From Bacillota bacterium (lineage in GTDB: Bacteria; Bacillota; Clostridia; Oscillospirales; Ruminococcaceae), in the NCBI GenBank assembly GCA_023460035.1, contig JAEWRN010000002.1, positions 1 through 64,000 of the forward strand: DNA of 64,000 nt, given 5' to 3'. Of the stretch, positions 8,379-17,572 are shown piece after piece (within the stretch, counting starts at the first letter, position 1; the number at the start of each line of letters is the position of its first letter). Under the pieces are notes generated by a model that was given only the letters and a program-made list of their open reading frames with translations, ran no database searches and had not been told where the DNA came from. Made by a program: the position numbers and the translations under genes.

Positions 8379-9341
8379 TTACCGGGTCACCGGGAACAGC
8401 AGTTTCTGGTTGTCTGCGTCGTCCATATTCTGCCGGTCCACAAGGTAATATTGCAGTGTTTGAATTTCTGTCGCGGGCTTTTTTTGCACCGCCTTCACCG
8501 TCGCTTCCACCGCAAGGTACCCCGCGGCAAACTCGTTTTGTGCGGCAATGGTGTCAATGCTGCCCTGGTCCAGGCTGGCAATAATGGTATTCGTCGCCCC
8601 GGTACCATACAGCAGCGGCGGGTTTTCGGTATTTTCGGCCACGCGGGCCGCCTGCTCGGTGGCGGCGGTATCAAACGCTAAAATGGCCGCCGGGTGCTGG
8701 GTGGCAATGGCCTTTGTGATGAGCGCCGTGAGGTCTTGCCCCGCCGAAAGGGTGTAGCGGTACACATTGCAGCCCGCCGCCTTTAACAGTCGTTCGGCAC
8801 CGTCTACCCGTGCCGAAACCCCGCTGCTGCCGGGCGCGCTGTCCAGCAGCACCACGTCGTCCCCCGCGGCAAGGCGGCCCAGCGCCCTGCCCGCCAGCGC
8901 TTCGCCCATTTTGCGGTTATCCACCGAAATACAGGCCGTCGCGCCGCTTTGCGTCATGTCGGATTCCATCGTCACCACCACCGCTTTTGCGGCGGCGTCC
9001 CGCACCTGCTGCTCCATCTGCTGCGGGGCGGCGGGCACCAGCACAACCCCCTCGGCCCCGCCGTCCACCTCGCGGGCAAGCAGGTCTTTTTGCTCTGTTA
9101 CACTGTCCGGGCTGCTGAGTGTCAAAAAGCGCAGCTCGGCGCCAAGGTCGGCGGCGGCCTGCTCCATGCCCTGGCGCGCCGTGGCCCAGCTGGTGCTGTC
9201 CGCCTCGCGGATGATGACCGAAATTTCGATGAGCTGTTTGCTTTGCCAAAAGTACGGGTTGTCAAACGCCACCAGTGAAAACAGCACCCCAAGGCCCAGC
9301 ACCAACAGCGTAATCATTTGAAGGATGTTTTTGCGCTTCAC
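8379..9341 (-). CDS. Membrane-anchored sugar-binding sensor protein
   Basis: 320 residues with one N-terminal membrane helix (about residues 8-25) and no lipobox cysteine, followed by a LacI/RbsB-like type 1 binding fold (IIREADSTSWATARQGMEQAA; GAEGVVLVPAAPQQ). Its GTG start overlaps the stop of the histidine kinase (GTGA), so the two are translationally coupled. This matches extracellular binding proteins such as XylFII that pass sugar occupancy to a LytS/YesM-type kinase. Ligand inferred to be a hexose or pentose. Confidence 0.82.
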   Translation of the reverse strand: MKRKNILQMITLLVLGLGVLFSLVAFDNPYFWQSKQLIEISVIIREADSTSWATARQGMEQAAADLGAELRFLTLSSPDSVTEQKDLLAREVDGGAEGVVLVPAAPQQMEQQVRDAAAKAVVVTMESDMTQSGATACISVDNRKMGEALAGRALGRLAAGDDVVLLDSAPGSSGVSARVDGAERLLKAAGCNVYRYTLSAGQDLTALITKAIATQHPAAILAFDTAATEQAARVAENTENPPLLYGTGATNTIIASLDQGSIDTIAAQNEFAAGYLAVEATVKAVQKKPATEIQTLQYYLVDRQNMDDADNQKLLFPVTR

Positions 9342-11155
9342 GCTTCACCCTCCTTTCGGTACTGCGCCGCTTCGGCCTCGGTCACGGCGGGCAGGCGGAT
9401 CTGCACCGTCGTGCCGGCGTCCGGCTCGCTTTGAATACTTAGCCCGTACGCTTCGCCAAAGGTCAGCCTGATGCGCTGGTGCACATTGTACAGCCCGATG
9501 CCCGAGCCCTTGGTGTGCGGCCCGTCGTAGCGCTTATCCAGCAGGCGGTTTAGCGTCTGCTGCGTCATGCCGGGGCCGTTGTCGGTGATCTCAATCAGCA
9601 CGTCGCCCCCCTCGCGGAAAGCGTGGATTTTAATTTCGCCCTCCCCGTCGGCATAGGCCATGCCGTGGTAGATGGCGTTTTCTAAAATGGGCTGCACAAT
9701 CAGCTTAATGGTGTACAGCTGCCGCACGTCGTCATCGGCGGTGATGCTGGCGGTAAACTTGTTTTTATACCGCATTTTTTGAATGGTCAAATAGTGGCCC
9801 GCGTGCTCCAGCTCGTCGGCAATGGGGATGATGTTGCTGCCGCGGCTGAGCGAAATGCGGAAAAACCGCGCCAGCGACGTGACCATGATGACCGCTTCGT
9901 CGGTGCGGCCGTTTTCGGTCATCCAGATTACCGAGTCGAGCGTGTTGTACAAAAAGTGCGGGTTGATCTGGCTTTGCAGCACGTCCAGCTCACTTCGTCG
10001 CTTTTGCTCCTCCTGCTCGATAATATCGTCCATCAAGTGCTGCAGCGTGGAGACCATCGAGCGGATGGAATGGCTTAGATGCTCGATTTCGTACGGGCCG
10101 CTCACCTCAAACTCAACCTGCTTTTTGCCCTTTTCCAGCTCTTTCACCGCGCGGTCCAGCTCTTTGATGGGCACCGAAATGCGCTCGGACAGATGCAGGT
10201 TGACGAAGATTAATAGAAAAATAGAAAACAGCACGACAAACATAAAGAACAGCAGCAGCTGGGCATAGTTGTCCCAGATGTTGTCCGCAGGCACGACACC
10301 GACGATCTTCCACCCAGTGTAGCCGACGGTTTTTACCGTCACCTGCCGGCGCTCGCCGCCAAACTGCTCGGTGTGGCTGCCGTCTTTATACCCGGCGGCG
10401 GCAAGGTTGTTCTCCTGCTGCAGGCCGGCGTAAATCAGCTGCTGGCGGGGGTGGTAAATAATTTCGCCGTCGCCGCTGATGAGGTATAAGTACCCGGAGG
10501 ACGGCAGTTCGACATCCTTGCAGATCTGCTCGATGCCGCCAAAGCTCATGTCCACCAGCAGCACACCGCTTTCAATCGAGCCCGCGCGCGTCAATTCTAC
10601 CTGGCGGCTAAGCGAGACGACCCAGCGGTATTTGTAGTCGGGGTCCTCGAACAGGTTTTCCACATGCGGGGTTGAAAAATGCAGGTTTTCAATCTGCTCT
10701 ACCGCCGTGCTGAACCACCCCTGCTCGCGGGCCAACACCCCGTGTTTCAGCGCGGCAAACGGCGTTGCCGAAACCAGCGTGCCGTCGTTTGCAAACACCG
10801 CAATCGACACGAGCGAGCTGCGGTTGTTTTCGTACAACAGGCCCATCGCGTCGTCTAAGCTGTCCTGCTCTAGGTCGGTGTTTTTGATGACGCTGTAATA
10901 CATGGTGTCCGACACCCGCATCATGCCGCGCAGGTACGAGTCTAAATTCAAATTCACCTGGTCCAGCACCAGCTGGCTGCTGGCCGCAAGCTGGGCGTTG
11001 TTGGTGGACGAAAAGCGCAAAAACAGCGTGATGCCCATAAACACCATGCCCACGACCGCCGCGGCGGTGAACGAGAGGGACAAGATGAACTGGATGCTGG
11101 ATTTGCGGTAGAATTCGCGCCAGCGGGCCATCAGCCTGCCGATCAGCTTTCGCAT
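9338..11155 (-). CDS. YesM/LytS-type sensor histidine kinase
   Basis: 605 residues: membrane helix at about 23-45, extracellular Cache-like sensor domain about 46-285, second helix about 290-315, HAMP linker, His_kinase domain with the phospho-acceptor box QINPHFLYNTLDSVIWM (His near residue 395), and HATPase with NAIYHGM, DNGPGM and GSGIGLYNVHQRI. Translated between the response regulator (20-bp gap) and the coupled binding-protein gene. It should phosphorylate the AraC-type regulator upstream when sugar is bound outside. Confidence 0.93.
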   Translation of the reverse strand: MRKLIGRLMARWREFYRKSSIQFILSLSFTAAAVVGMVFMGITLFLRFSSTNNAQLAASSQLVLDQVNLNLDSYLRGMMRVSDTMYYSVIKNTDLEQDSLDDAMGLLYENNRSSLVSIAVFANDGTLVSATPFAALKHGVLAREQGWFSTAVEQIENLHFSTPHVENLFEDPDYKYRWVVSLSRQVELTRAGSIESGVLLVDMSFGGIEQICKDVELPSSGYLYLISGDGEIIYHPRQQLIYAGLQQENNLAAAGYKDGSHTEQFGGERRQVTVKTVGYTGWKIVGVVPADNIWDNYAQLLLFFMFVVLFSIFLLIFVNLHLSERISVPIKELDRAVKELEKGKKQVEFEVSGPYEIEHLSHSIRSMVSTLQHLMDDIIEQEEQKRRSELDVLQSQINPHFLYNTLDSVIWMTENGRTDEAVIMVTSLARFFRISLSRGSNIIPIADELEHAGHYLTIQKMRYKNKFTASITADDDVRQLYTIKLIVQPILENAIYHGMAYADGEGEIKIHAFREGGDVLIEITDNGPGMTQQTLNRLLDKRYDGPHTKGSGIGLYNVHQRIRLTFGEAYGLSIQSEPDAGTTVQIRLPAVTEAEAAQYRKEGEA

Positions 11156-11175
11156 GACACCCCTCCCTTTTCGCG

Positions 11176-12756
11176 TTACCGCGTGCGGAATTTGGTAGGC
11201 GACACCCCAAAGTGCCGCTTAAACACATAGCTGAAATAATTGGGGTCCCGGTAGCCCACCTTTTCGGCGATCAGGTAGGTTTTTTCTTCGGTGTCGCGCA
11301 GCAGCGCGGCGGCCTGCTCCATGCGCTCCACCGTCACACTGGCGGTAAAGCTCATACCGGTTTCGCGTTTAAACAGGGTCGAAAAATAAGCCGGGCTTAA
11401 ATGCAAATGCTCGCACAGCATTTCAACCGAAAGGTCGCTTTCGGCGTAGTGCTCGGCAATAAAGGCGCGCGCTTTTTCTACCGTGCGCCCGGCAGAATCG
11501 CTGCGCTGGCGGCCAACATAGTCGCGGATGCGCATGCAATGTTCAAAATACCATGCCCCCAGCTCACCGGTAGAGCCAAAATCGGTAATCTGCACCGCGC
11601 CGGTAAAGCCGGGGCCAAAAATCTCTTCCGGCTCGGCGCCGCGGGTCAGCTTTAACAGGCAGGTGATCAGCTGCAAAAAATACAGCTGGCACTGCGACAG
11701 CGCAAGCCCCGCGTCGCGGATTTTTGCCATCAGCCGCTCGACCACCGTGCGCACCTCTTCCTCGGTGCCCAGCTTGACCGCGCTCACCAGCTCGCGCTCG
11801 TCGTTTTCGTCAAACGACAGGTGGCTGGTGCTGTCCGGCTCAAGGTCGCCAATGTAAATGGCGCGCCCGGCACCCACCAGCAGCCGGTAGTCCAGCGCGC
11901 TGCGCGCGCCGGCCAGTGCCTGCGGCAGCGCCGCCGGGGTGTCGCACGGCTCGCCAATGCCCACCGTGAGGGTGAGGTTTAAATAGCTTTTGGCCAGCTT
12001 GCACACGCGGTTGACGTCCTCGATAAACCGGTAAACCGAAAACCCGGCCGCGTCGCACCCCACCAGCAGGGCCACCGCGTCGCTGTACAAAAAGCTTTTT
12101 ACCGTGCACCCGTGCCGCGGCAGCTCGTCGTCAAACAGCTGCCGCACCGAAAGCAATAGCAACGCCCGCTGCGCGCTGTCCAGCTCGCAATGGGTCAGCG
12201 CCACCACCCAGCGCTCGCCGGTCAGCTCCAGCTCCAGCTGGGCGGCCCGGCCTGCAATCTGCGCGGGGGGCACCCGGCCCTCAAGCAAATGGGTAAAAAA
12301 CAGTTCGCGCAGCACCGGCAGGCTTTCGGCATAGCGGGTGCGCAGCGTTTCCATGTCTTGCAGCGCGGCGCGCTCGGTGTCCAGCTGCCCGCGCAGCCGC
12401 TGCAACACGGCCGTCAGCTCGGCGGCGTTGATGGGCTTTAAAATGTATTCCGACACATTCATCTGAATGGCCTGTTTTGCGTATTCAAACTCGTCAAAGC
12501 CCGAAAAAATCACAAATTTAGACGCCGGCAGCCGCACGGTTAAAATGCGGCAAAGCTCCAGCCCGTCCATAAACGGCATTTTAATGTCGGTCAGCACAAT
12601 GTCCGGCTTCAGCTGGTCGGCAAGCTCCAGTGCGTCCTGCCCGTTTTCGGCTTCGCCCACCAGCTCTAAATCCAGGCTTGCCCAGTCCATCTTTCGGCTG
12701 ATGCCGACCCGGATATCCTCTTCATCATCCACAAGTAAAACACGGTAGGTCGCCAC
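11176..12756 (-). CDS. YesN-type response regulator, AraC family
   Basis: 526 residues. N-terminal receiver domain with VDDEED acidic pocket and IVLTDIKMPFMDG phospho-aspartate loop (about residue 54), a middle region of about 280 residues, and a C-terminal AraC double helix-turn-helix (HLHLSPAYFSTLFKRETGMSF and VGYRDPNYFSYVFKRHFGVSP). The GTG at 12756 has GGAGGG 7 bases upstream; a TTG two codons earlier is too close to the site. First gene of the sensor operon and located directly after the mgl operon, so the mgl promoter is its likely target. Confidence 0.93.
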   Translation of the reverse strand: MATYRVLLVDDEEDIRVGISRKMDWASLDLELVGEAENGQDALELADQLKPDIVLTDIKMPFMDGLELCRILTVRLPASKFVIFSGFDEFEYAKQAIQMNVSEYILKPINAAELTAVLQRLRGQLDTERAALQDMETLRTRYAESLPVLRELFFTHLLEGRVPPAQIAGRAAQLELELTGERWVVALTHCELDSAQRALLLLSVRQLFDDELPRHGCTVKSFLYSDAVALLVGCDAAGFSVYRFIEDVNRVCKLAKSYLNLTLTVGIGEPCDTPAALPQALAGARSALDYRLLVGAGRAIYIGDLEPDSTSHLSFDENDERELVSAVKLGTEEEVRTVVERLMAKIRDAGLALSQCQLYFLQLITCLLKLTRGAEPEEIFGPGFTGAVQITDFGSTGELGAWYFEHCMRIRDYVGRQRSDSAGRTVEKARAFIAEHYAESDLSVEMLCEHLHLSPAYFSTLFKRETGMSFTASVTVERMEQAAALLRDTEEKTYLIAEKVGYRDPNYFSYVFKRHFGVSPTKFRTR

Positions 12757-12831
12757 GGGCAAACCCTCCTTTTCCTGCTAAGCGTAGTATACCATAAAAT
12801 GCCGCGCGCGGCACAGCCGCGGGTGAAAAAC

Positions 12832-12861
12832 CGGGCGCGCCCTTTTGCAAAGGCGCGCCCG
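12832..12861 (-). terminator. Terminator of the mgl operon
   Basis: CGGGCGCGCC / GGCGCGCCCG stem with a loop rich in T/A. The minus strand continues GTTTTTC. It lies just past the mglC stop codon and ahead of the response-regulator gene, so importer and sensor operons are separate transcripts with possible read-through. Confidence 0.8.
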
Positions 12862-12880
12862 AAAAAACTGCTGTTTTGGG

Positions 12881-13930
12881 TTATTTTTTGACGAGGTATT
12901 TGCGCATGTCCAGCGCGCAGGCAAACAGGATGATGCCGCCCTTGATGAGGTATTGCAGGTTCGGGTCGATGGACATCATGCTGAGGCCGATGAAGATGAG
13001 GCGCAGCATCAGCACGCCCACGATGATGCCGCGGATTTTACCAATACCACCGACAAACGACACGCCGCCGATGACACAGGCCGCGATGGCGTCCAGCTCG
13101 TAGTTAAAGCCGGTGTTGGCGGTGTTGGAGCCGATGCGCGCGCCCTCGATAAAGCCGGTGAAGCCGTACATGGCACCGGCCAGCGCAAACACAGCCAGTG
13201 TGGTGACAAATACGTTGACGCCCGAAACGCGGGCGGCCTCTTCGTTAGAGCCCAGCGCAAACATGTTTTTGCCAAAGGTGGTCTTGTTCCACACAAACCA
13301 CATAATGGCGGTCAGCAGCACGGCAAACCACACGTAGTTCGGGATGGCGGTGCCGCCGATGGACAAAATAGAACCTTTGACAAAGTTGGTGTAAGAGGCG
13401 TCGAGGTTAGAGATTGCCATGCCTTTGTTGTTGCCCATCTGCACATACAACAGCAGCAGGGTGTACACAATCAGCTGGGTGCCCAGTGTGACGATGAACG
13501 GGTGCAGCTTGAACTTTGCCACAAAAAAGCCGTTGAACGAGCCCAGCAGCGCGCCGATAATCATGGCGATTGGGATGACCGCAAAGATGGGCAGCGTGCC
13601 GAGTTCGGGCCACATTTTATTGGCAAGGTTTGCGACACTTTGCAGCAATGATGCCGAAATACAGGCGGTCAGGCCGACAATGCGCCCAGCCGAAAGGTCG
13701 GTACCGGTGAGCACGATGGTGCCCGCGATGCCCAGTGCCGCCGGCAGGTAAGCCGCTGTCTGCGAAATGATGTTGATGATTGACGCCGGCTGGATAAACC
13801 GGGGGTTTGAAATTGCAATGTAAATGATGGCGATCGCCATTAAGATGAACAGGGCGTTGTTCAGCAGCAGGTCTCCCACCTGCTTTGCGTCCCACGTTTT
13901 TTTGGCGATAATCTTGGACTCTTTGTTCAT
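12881..13930 (-). CDS. mglC: Galactose/methyl-galactoside-type ABC permease
   Basis: 349 residues, about ten hydrophobic segments, BPD_transp_2 family. Conserved text includes GTDLSAGRIVGLTACISA in the first half and GSNEEAARVSGVNV (the EAA-like coupling helix) and CVIGGVSFVGGIGKIRG in the second, all typical of MglC/RbsC permeases. GGGGAGG stands 9 bases ahead of the ATG. Third gene of mglB-mglA-mglC; 15 bp after mglA. It forms the membrane channel for the sugar importer. Confidence 0.92.
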   Translation of the reverse strand: MNKESKIIAKKTWDAKQVGDLLLNNALFILMAIAIIYIAISNPRFIQPASIINIISQTAAYLPAALGIAGTIVLTGTDLSAGRIVGLTACISASLLQSVANLANKMWPELGTLPIFAVIPIAMIIGALLGSFNGFFVAKFKLHPFIVTLGTQLIVYTLLLLYVQMGNNKGMAISNLDASYTNFVKGSILSIGGTAIPNYVWFAVLLTAIMWFVWNKTTFGKNMFALGSNEEAARVSGVNVFVTTLAVFALAGAMYGFTGFIEGARIGSNTANTGFNYELDAIAACVIGGVSFVGGIGKIRGIIVGVLMLRLIFIGLSMMSIDPNLQYLIKGGIILFACALDMRKYLVKK

Positions 13931-13945
13931 GGGTCATTCCTCCCC

Positions 13946-15445
13946 TTACACGTATTTGGCAGCCAGCGTCAGAATTTCTTCCTGGCTGGTCTCTTTTGCG
14001 TTGACCTCACCGGCGACCCTGCCGCCGGACATCACGAGGATGCGATCACAGACCCCCAGCAGCTCGGGCATCTCGGAGGATACCATCACGACGCCCTTGC
14101 CCTCTTTGGCAAGGTCGATGATCAGCTGGTAGATCTCGTATTTTGCGCCCACGTCGATGCCGCGGGTCGGCTCGTCCAACAGCAGAACCTCCGGCTTTGT
14201 CAGCAGCCAGCGGCCAATGATGACCTTTTGCTGGTTGCCGCCCGAAAGCGAGCGGATCTGCGTTTTTTGGCTGGGGGTTTTGATGTGCATGGCCTGAATG
14301 GCCCAGTCGGTGTCCTTTTCCATCTTTTTGTCGCTCAGCGCAATGCCAAACGACAGGTAGTTTTTGAGGTTCGAAATTACCGTGTTGTCGCGGATATCCC
14401 GAATGCCGAAAATACCGGTGGCGCGCCGCTCTTCGGTCAGCAGGGCAAACCCGTGCCGAATGGCTTCTCGCGGGGACTTGTTGTGAATTTCCTTGCCGTG
14501 CAGCTTGATGGTGCCGCCGCCGCGCGTCATCGCGCCAAACACGTTTTCCAACACTTCGGTGCGGCCGGAGCCATCCAGCCCGGCAATGCCCAAAATCTCA
14601 CCGCGGCGCAGCTCAAACGAGGCGTCTTTCAGCCGCGTGTAGCGCCCGGAAATATGGTCGACCTCTAAAATCACTTCACCCGGCTCGTTTTCTTTCGGGG
14701 GGAAGCGGTTGGTCAGCTCACGGCCAACCATCAGCCGGATGATGACGTCCATCGTCAGCTCTTTTGCGGGCTTGGTGGCGACCCAGGTACCGTCACGCAT
14801 GATGGTCACTTCGTCCGAAATGCGCAGGATTTCCTCCATCTTATGGCTGATGTAGATGATACCGCAGCCCTTGTCCCGCAGCATGTTGATGATGCGGAAC
14901 AGATGCTCGACCTCCGTCTCGGTCAGCGAAGAGGTGGGCTCGTCAAACACGATGATCTTCGAGTCGTACGAAACCGCCTTTGCGATTTCGACCATCTGCC
15001 GCTGCGAGACCGGCAGGGTCGACATAATGGCGCGGGGGTCTACCGTGACGCCCAGCTTGTCAAAAATTTCTTTGGTGCGCTGGCGCATTTTGCGCTCGTC
15101 CACCATAATGCCGCCCGTTTTGGGGTAACGGCCCAGCCACAGGTTGTCCTGCACGCTGCGGGTCAGCGCCTGATTCAGCTCCTGGTGCACCATGGCGACG
15201 CCGTTTTCCAGCGCGTCCTTTGAGCTTTTAAAGTTGACCTCTTTGCCGTCCAGTATTACGGTGCCGGTATCCCTGTTATAAATGCCAAACAGGCATTTCA
15301 TCAGCGTGGATTTGCCGGCGCCGTTTTCACCCATCAGCGCGTGCACCGTGCCGGGGCGCACCGTCAGCGAAACTTTGTCCAGCGCCTTGACACCGGGAAA
15401 CTCCTTGCTGATATCTTTCATTTCCAAAAGTGCTGGCTGATCCAT
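13946..15445 (-). CDS. mglA: Sugar ABC importer ATP-binding protein
   Basis: 499 residues with two ABC cassettes. Walker A of the first is GENGAGKST (residues 39-47) and its signature LPVSQRQMVEIA; the second has a degenerate Walker A (GLDGSGRTE), LSGGNQQKV signature and LLLDEPTRGIDVGAKYEIY Walker B. This tandem form is typical of MglA/RbsA/XylG. The ATG at 15445 is chosen because AGGAGG is 6 bases upstream; the ATG two codons earlier abuts the site. Energises uptake with MglC and MglB. Confidence 0.94.
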   Translation of the reverse strand: MDQPALLEMKDISKEFPGVKALDKVSLTVRPGTVHALMGENGAGKSTLMKCLFGIYNRDTGTVILDGKEVNFKSSKDALENGVAMVHQELNQALTRSVQDNLWLGRYPKTGGIMVDERKMRQRTKEIFDKLGVTVDPRAIMSTLPVSQRQMVEIAKAVSYDSKIIVFDEPTSSLTETEVEHLFRIINMLRDKGCGIIYISHKMEEILRISDEVTIMRDGTWVATKPAKELTMDVIIRLMVGRELTNRFPPKENEPGEVILEVDHISGRYTRLKDASFELRRGEILGIAGLDGSGRTEVLENVFGAMTRGGGTIKLHGKEIHNKSPREAIRHGFALLTEERRATGIFGIRDIRDNTVISNLKNYLSFGIALSDKKMEKDTDWAIQAMHIKTPSQKTQIRSLSGGNQQKVIIGRWLLTKPEVLLLDEPTRGIDVGAKYEIYQLIIDLAKEGKGVVMVSSEMPELLGVCDRILVMSGGRVAGEVNAKETSQEEILTLAAKYV

Positions 15446-15503
15446 ATGCATCCTCCTCTTGCCCTTTTTTCTTGCCGGGGGCTGCGGGCCATAAACCACC
15501 ACG

Positions 15504-15580
15504 GCGCCGGCCGCGTTTTACAGCGGCCGGCGCGGCGGCGGGTACGGCGGGAGCGGGGCTGCCTTTTGGCAGCCCCGCTC
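15504..15580 (-). other. Two strong hairpins between mglB and mglA
   Basis: Two perfect stems in a row: GCGCCGGCCGC (15504-15514/15523-15533) and GAGCGGGGCTGCC (15551-15563/15568-15580, TTTT loop). Neither has a T-tract on the minus strand, so they look like mRNA-processing or stabilising structures. Such elements usually let the binding-protein message accumulate over the permease and ATPase messages. Confidence 0.65.
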
Positions 15581-15639
15581 ACCCGTTGTTTCATCAGGTT
15601 AGGGCGATTCTGCGGTAATTATTTATCTGCCGCGAATGA

Positions 15640-16764
15640 TCAGCCCGTGTACACACCATAAGGCACGCGGATTTTTGCAACGCCTTCGTCAACGTTGAAG
15701 CTGCTGGTGTTGTCCATCAGCGCAGCGCCGGTTTTCACGTTGCCTACCAGAGTGACAATGGTTTTCGCCATGCCCTCGGCATCCTGCATGATGGTACCGG
15801 TCATTTTGCCCTCTTGGATCAGCTGCTTTGCGGAGTCAACTGCGTCCACGCCGAACACGGGGATGGTCTTGCCGTCCTTGCCGGTGCCGAGGTTGTAGCC
15901 TGCGGTCTGCAGCGAGGAGATAGCGCCCTGTGCCATGTCGTCGTTGTTGGCGATGACCATTTCAATCATGTTGCCGTTGGCTTCCGAGTACTCAGCCAGA
16001 ATGGTGTCCATGTAGTTGGTAGCTGCTGCTGCCGACCAAGAACCGTTCTGGTCAACGAGGTACTTCGAAGCGTTGTTTGCATCGTAGAATGCGAGCTCTG
16101 CTTTGCCGGCTGCGACGAGTGCCTTGTCGGCATCCTCGACGGAGTACTGGGTGCGGTATTCGGCCTCTTTGTTGCCTTCCTGACCTTTGAACATCACATA
16201 GCTGATGACGCCGTCGCCGTTCAGGTCAACTGCATCGTAGTTCGCCAGCAGGTAATCGGCAATCATGGTGCCCTGCATATGGCCGGCTTCGGCGGCGTCG
16301 GTGCCGACGAATGCGCATTTGTCATAGCTCTTGACCACGTCGTCGGTGACTTCGCGGTTGAAGAAGATGATGGGGATACCAGCGGCTTTCGCAGCGTCAA
16401 CCGCGTTCTGCGCGGCATCGGGCGAAGAGGTCTCAACAATGTTGACGACCAGCAGGTTTGCGCCGTTGGTGATGGCGGTGTTGATCTGGTCGGTCTGCTG
16501 GGCCTGGTTGCCAGCGCCGTCGTAGTTGTTAAAGGTGACGCCCAGTGCGTTCAGTTGCTCGTCCATCTTGTTGCGCACGCTGGAAATGTAGACGTCCGAA
16601 TAGTTGTAATAGAATACCGCGACGTTCAGGTCGCTGGTTGCTGCGGCGGTGCTGGAAGCGGGGGTCGAAGCAGTGCTGGCCGCTGCCGAGCTGCTGGAGC
16701 CGCAGCCTGCAAGCGTTGCAAGCATCAGAACTGCTGCTACGATGATAGCAAGTTTTTTCTTCAT
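15640..16764 (-). CDS. mglB: Galactose/glucose-type sugar-binding lipoprotein
   Basis: 374 residues; lipoprotein signal ending LAGC at Cys21, then a Ser/Ala-rich linker and a type 1 periplasmic-binding fold. DLNGDGVIS matches the MglB calcium loop, and VIANNDDMAQGAISSLQ the sugar-contacting region. AGGAGG precedes the ATG. First gene of the importer operon, separated from mglA by two hairpins. A galactose or glucose substrate is inferred from family resemblance and not proved by sequence. Confidence 0.92.
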   Translation of the reverse strand: MKKKLAIIVAAVLMLATLAGCGSSSSAAASTASTPASSTAAATSDLNVAVFYYNYSDVYISSVRNKMDEQLNALGVTFNNYDGAGNQAQQTDQINTAITNGANLLVVNIVETSSPDAAQNAVDAAKAAGIPIIFFNREVTDDVVKSYDKCAFVGTDAAEAGHMQGTMIADYLLANYDAVDLNGDGVISYVMFKGQEGNKEAEYRTQYSVEDADKALVAAGKAELAFYDANNASKYLVDQNGSWSAAAATNYMDTILAEYSEANGNMIEMVIANNDDMAQGAISSLQTAGYNLGTGKDGKTIPVFGVDAVDSAKQLIQEGKMTGTIMQDAEGMAKTIVTLVGNVKTGAALMDNTSSFNVDEGVAKIRVPYGVYTG

Positions 16765-16823
16765 CTTTTTTCTTTCCTCCTAAATCGATAAGTGGCTGGC
16801 CGCCCGGTTGGGGCAGCTTGTTT

Positions 16824-16871
16824 GGAACAACCTTGTTCCTTGACTGATTTTATTGTACCGGGCTTTGTACC
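16824..16871 (-). promoter_or_regulatory. mglB promoter with candidate regulator sites
   Basis: The minus strand carries TACAAT (complement of 16852-16857) with no good -35, as in activator-dependent promoters. Two direct repeats GGTACAA occur 12 bp apart (complements of 16853-16859 and 16865-16871), the second overlapping the -10. Downstream of the start is a 7-bp inverted repeat GGAACAA-CC-TTGTTCC (16824-16839). These are candidate sites for the AraC-type response regulator and for a repressor. Inference only. Confidence 0.5.
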
Positions 16872-16971
16872 AAAAGACGATAGAAAATTCTTTGCACTTC
16901 TAGGAAAAAACTTTGCTCCTTTGGCGTGTTGTACGCAAAAAAATGTCATTAATTAGAAATTGTGCACAAAG

Positions 16972-17425
16972 GCCCGGCTAACACCCCACCGCGGGCAACT
17001 GCTTTTTGCCCTCCTTTCTCTCTTCCGCCGGTATGGGGTAAAACTCTGTTTTCATACTCCGCTTTGTATTGCATTGTGCGGTTATTACAGCGTGCCGCAC
17101 GGCGGCTGTTTTTTGTTTTGTGCTGCATGTGCGTGGCCGCCGGGTGTAAAGGCCGCTGCTTTATAATAGGTACGGCAACCGCTGCCCTTTATTAAGTATT
17201 AAGGTATCGCCGGCCATAGCGGCGCGGGGTACGGGGCGATGCTGCCATAACGCACAGCGGCGGGTGGGCAGCGCAGGCGGCAACCGCTTTCGTGCCGGGG
17301 GCGTGCAGGTAAACCCGCTGCCACCCATGGTCGCCGTACTTGCCGCAGGCGTGGGGCGCTGCCCCACGCGCCGGCTGCCGCCCATTGTGGCTGTGGCTGG
17401 TCGCAATCAACGGGCTTTGCCCTGT
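16972..17425. other. Gene-free intergenic region upstream of the mgl operon
   Basis: No credible gene. The sequence is GC-rich and, on the plus strand, short of A and rich in T. A perfect TTGTGCACAA palindrome lies just outside, at 16960-16969. Frames open here give Cys/Pro/Ala-rich translations without domain character. It runs into the dispersed repeat at 17426. Confidence 0.5.
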
Positions 17426-17550
17426 ATATTCCATATTATATATTACCTATTGTACATAAAAAGCACATTTTTTGTCGTTTTTCTTCCGCTTTGCTGCAAA
17501 ATGGCCCTGCCCCCGTGCGCGGCCCTAGTACTGCCGGGCAGCAAAAAAGC
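17426..17550. repeat. Dispersed intergenic repeat, copy A
   Basis: An AT-rich stretch starting TGTATATTCCATATTATA and ending near a CTGCCGGGCA block. The same order of motifs (ATTGTACATA, GTTTTTCTTC, TTTGCTGCAA, CCGTGCGC, CTGCCGGGCA) recurs at 23748-23875 with roughly three-quarters identity by eye. Both copies close long gene-free stretches. Origin unknown; possibly a decayed mobile element end or an intergenic repeat family. Confidence 0.6.
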
Positions 17551-17572
17551 ACAGCGGCGGCTGCCGCTGTGC
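17543..17572 (-). terminator. Terminator downstream of the HxlR gene
   Basis: GCACAGCGGC / GCCGCTGTGC stem (17549-17558/17563-17572) with a GGCT loop. Six A to its left give the minus-strand T-tract. It lies about 150 bases past the HxlR stop. The same stem core recurs inside the long hairpin at 19360-19411. Confidence 0.75.
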
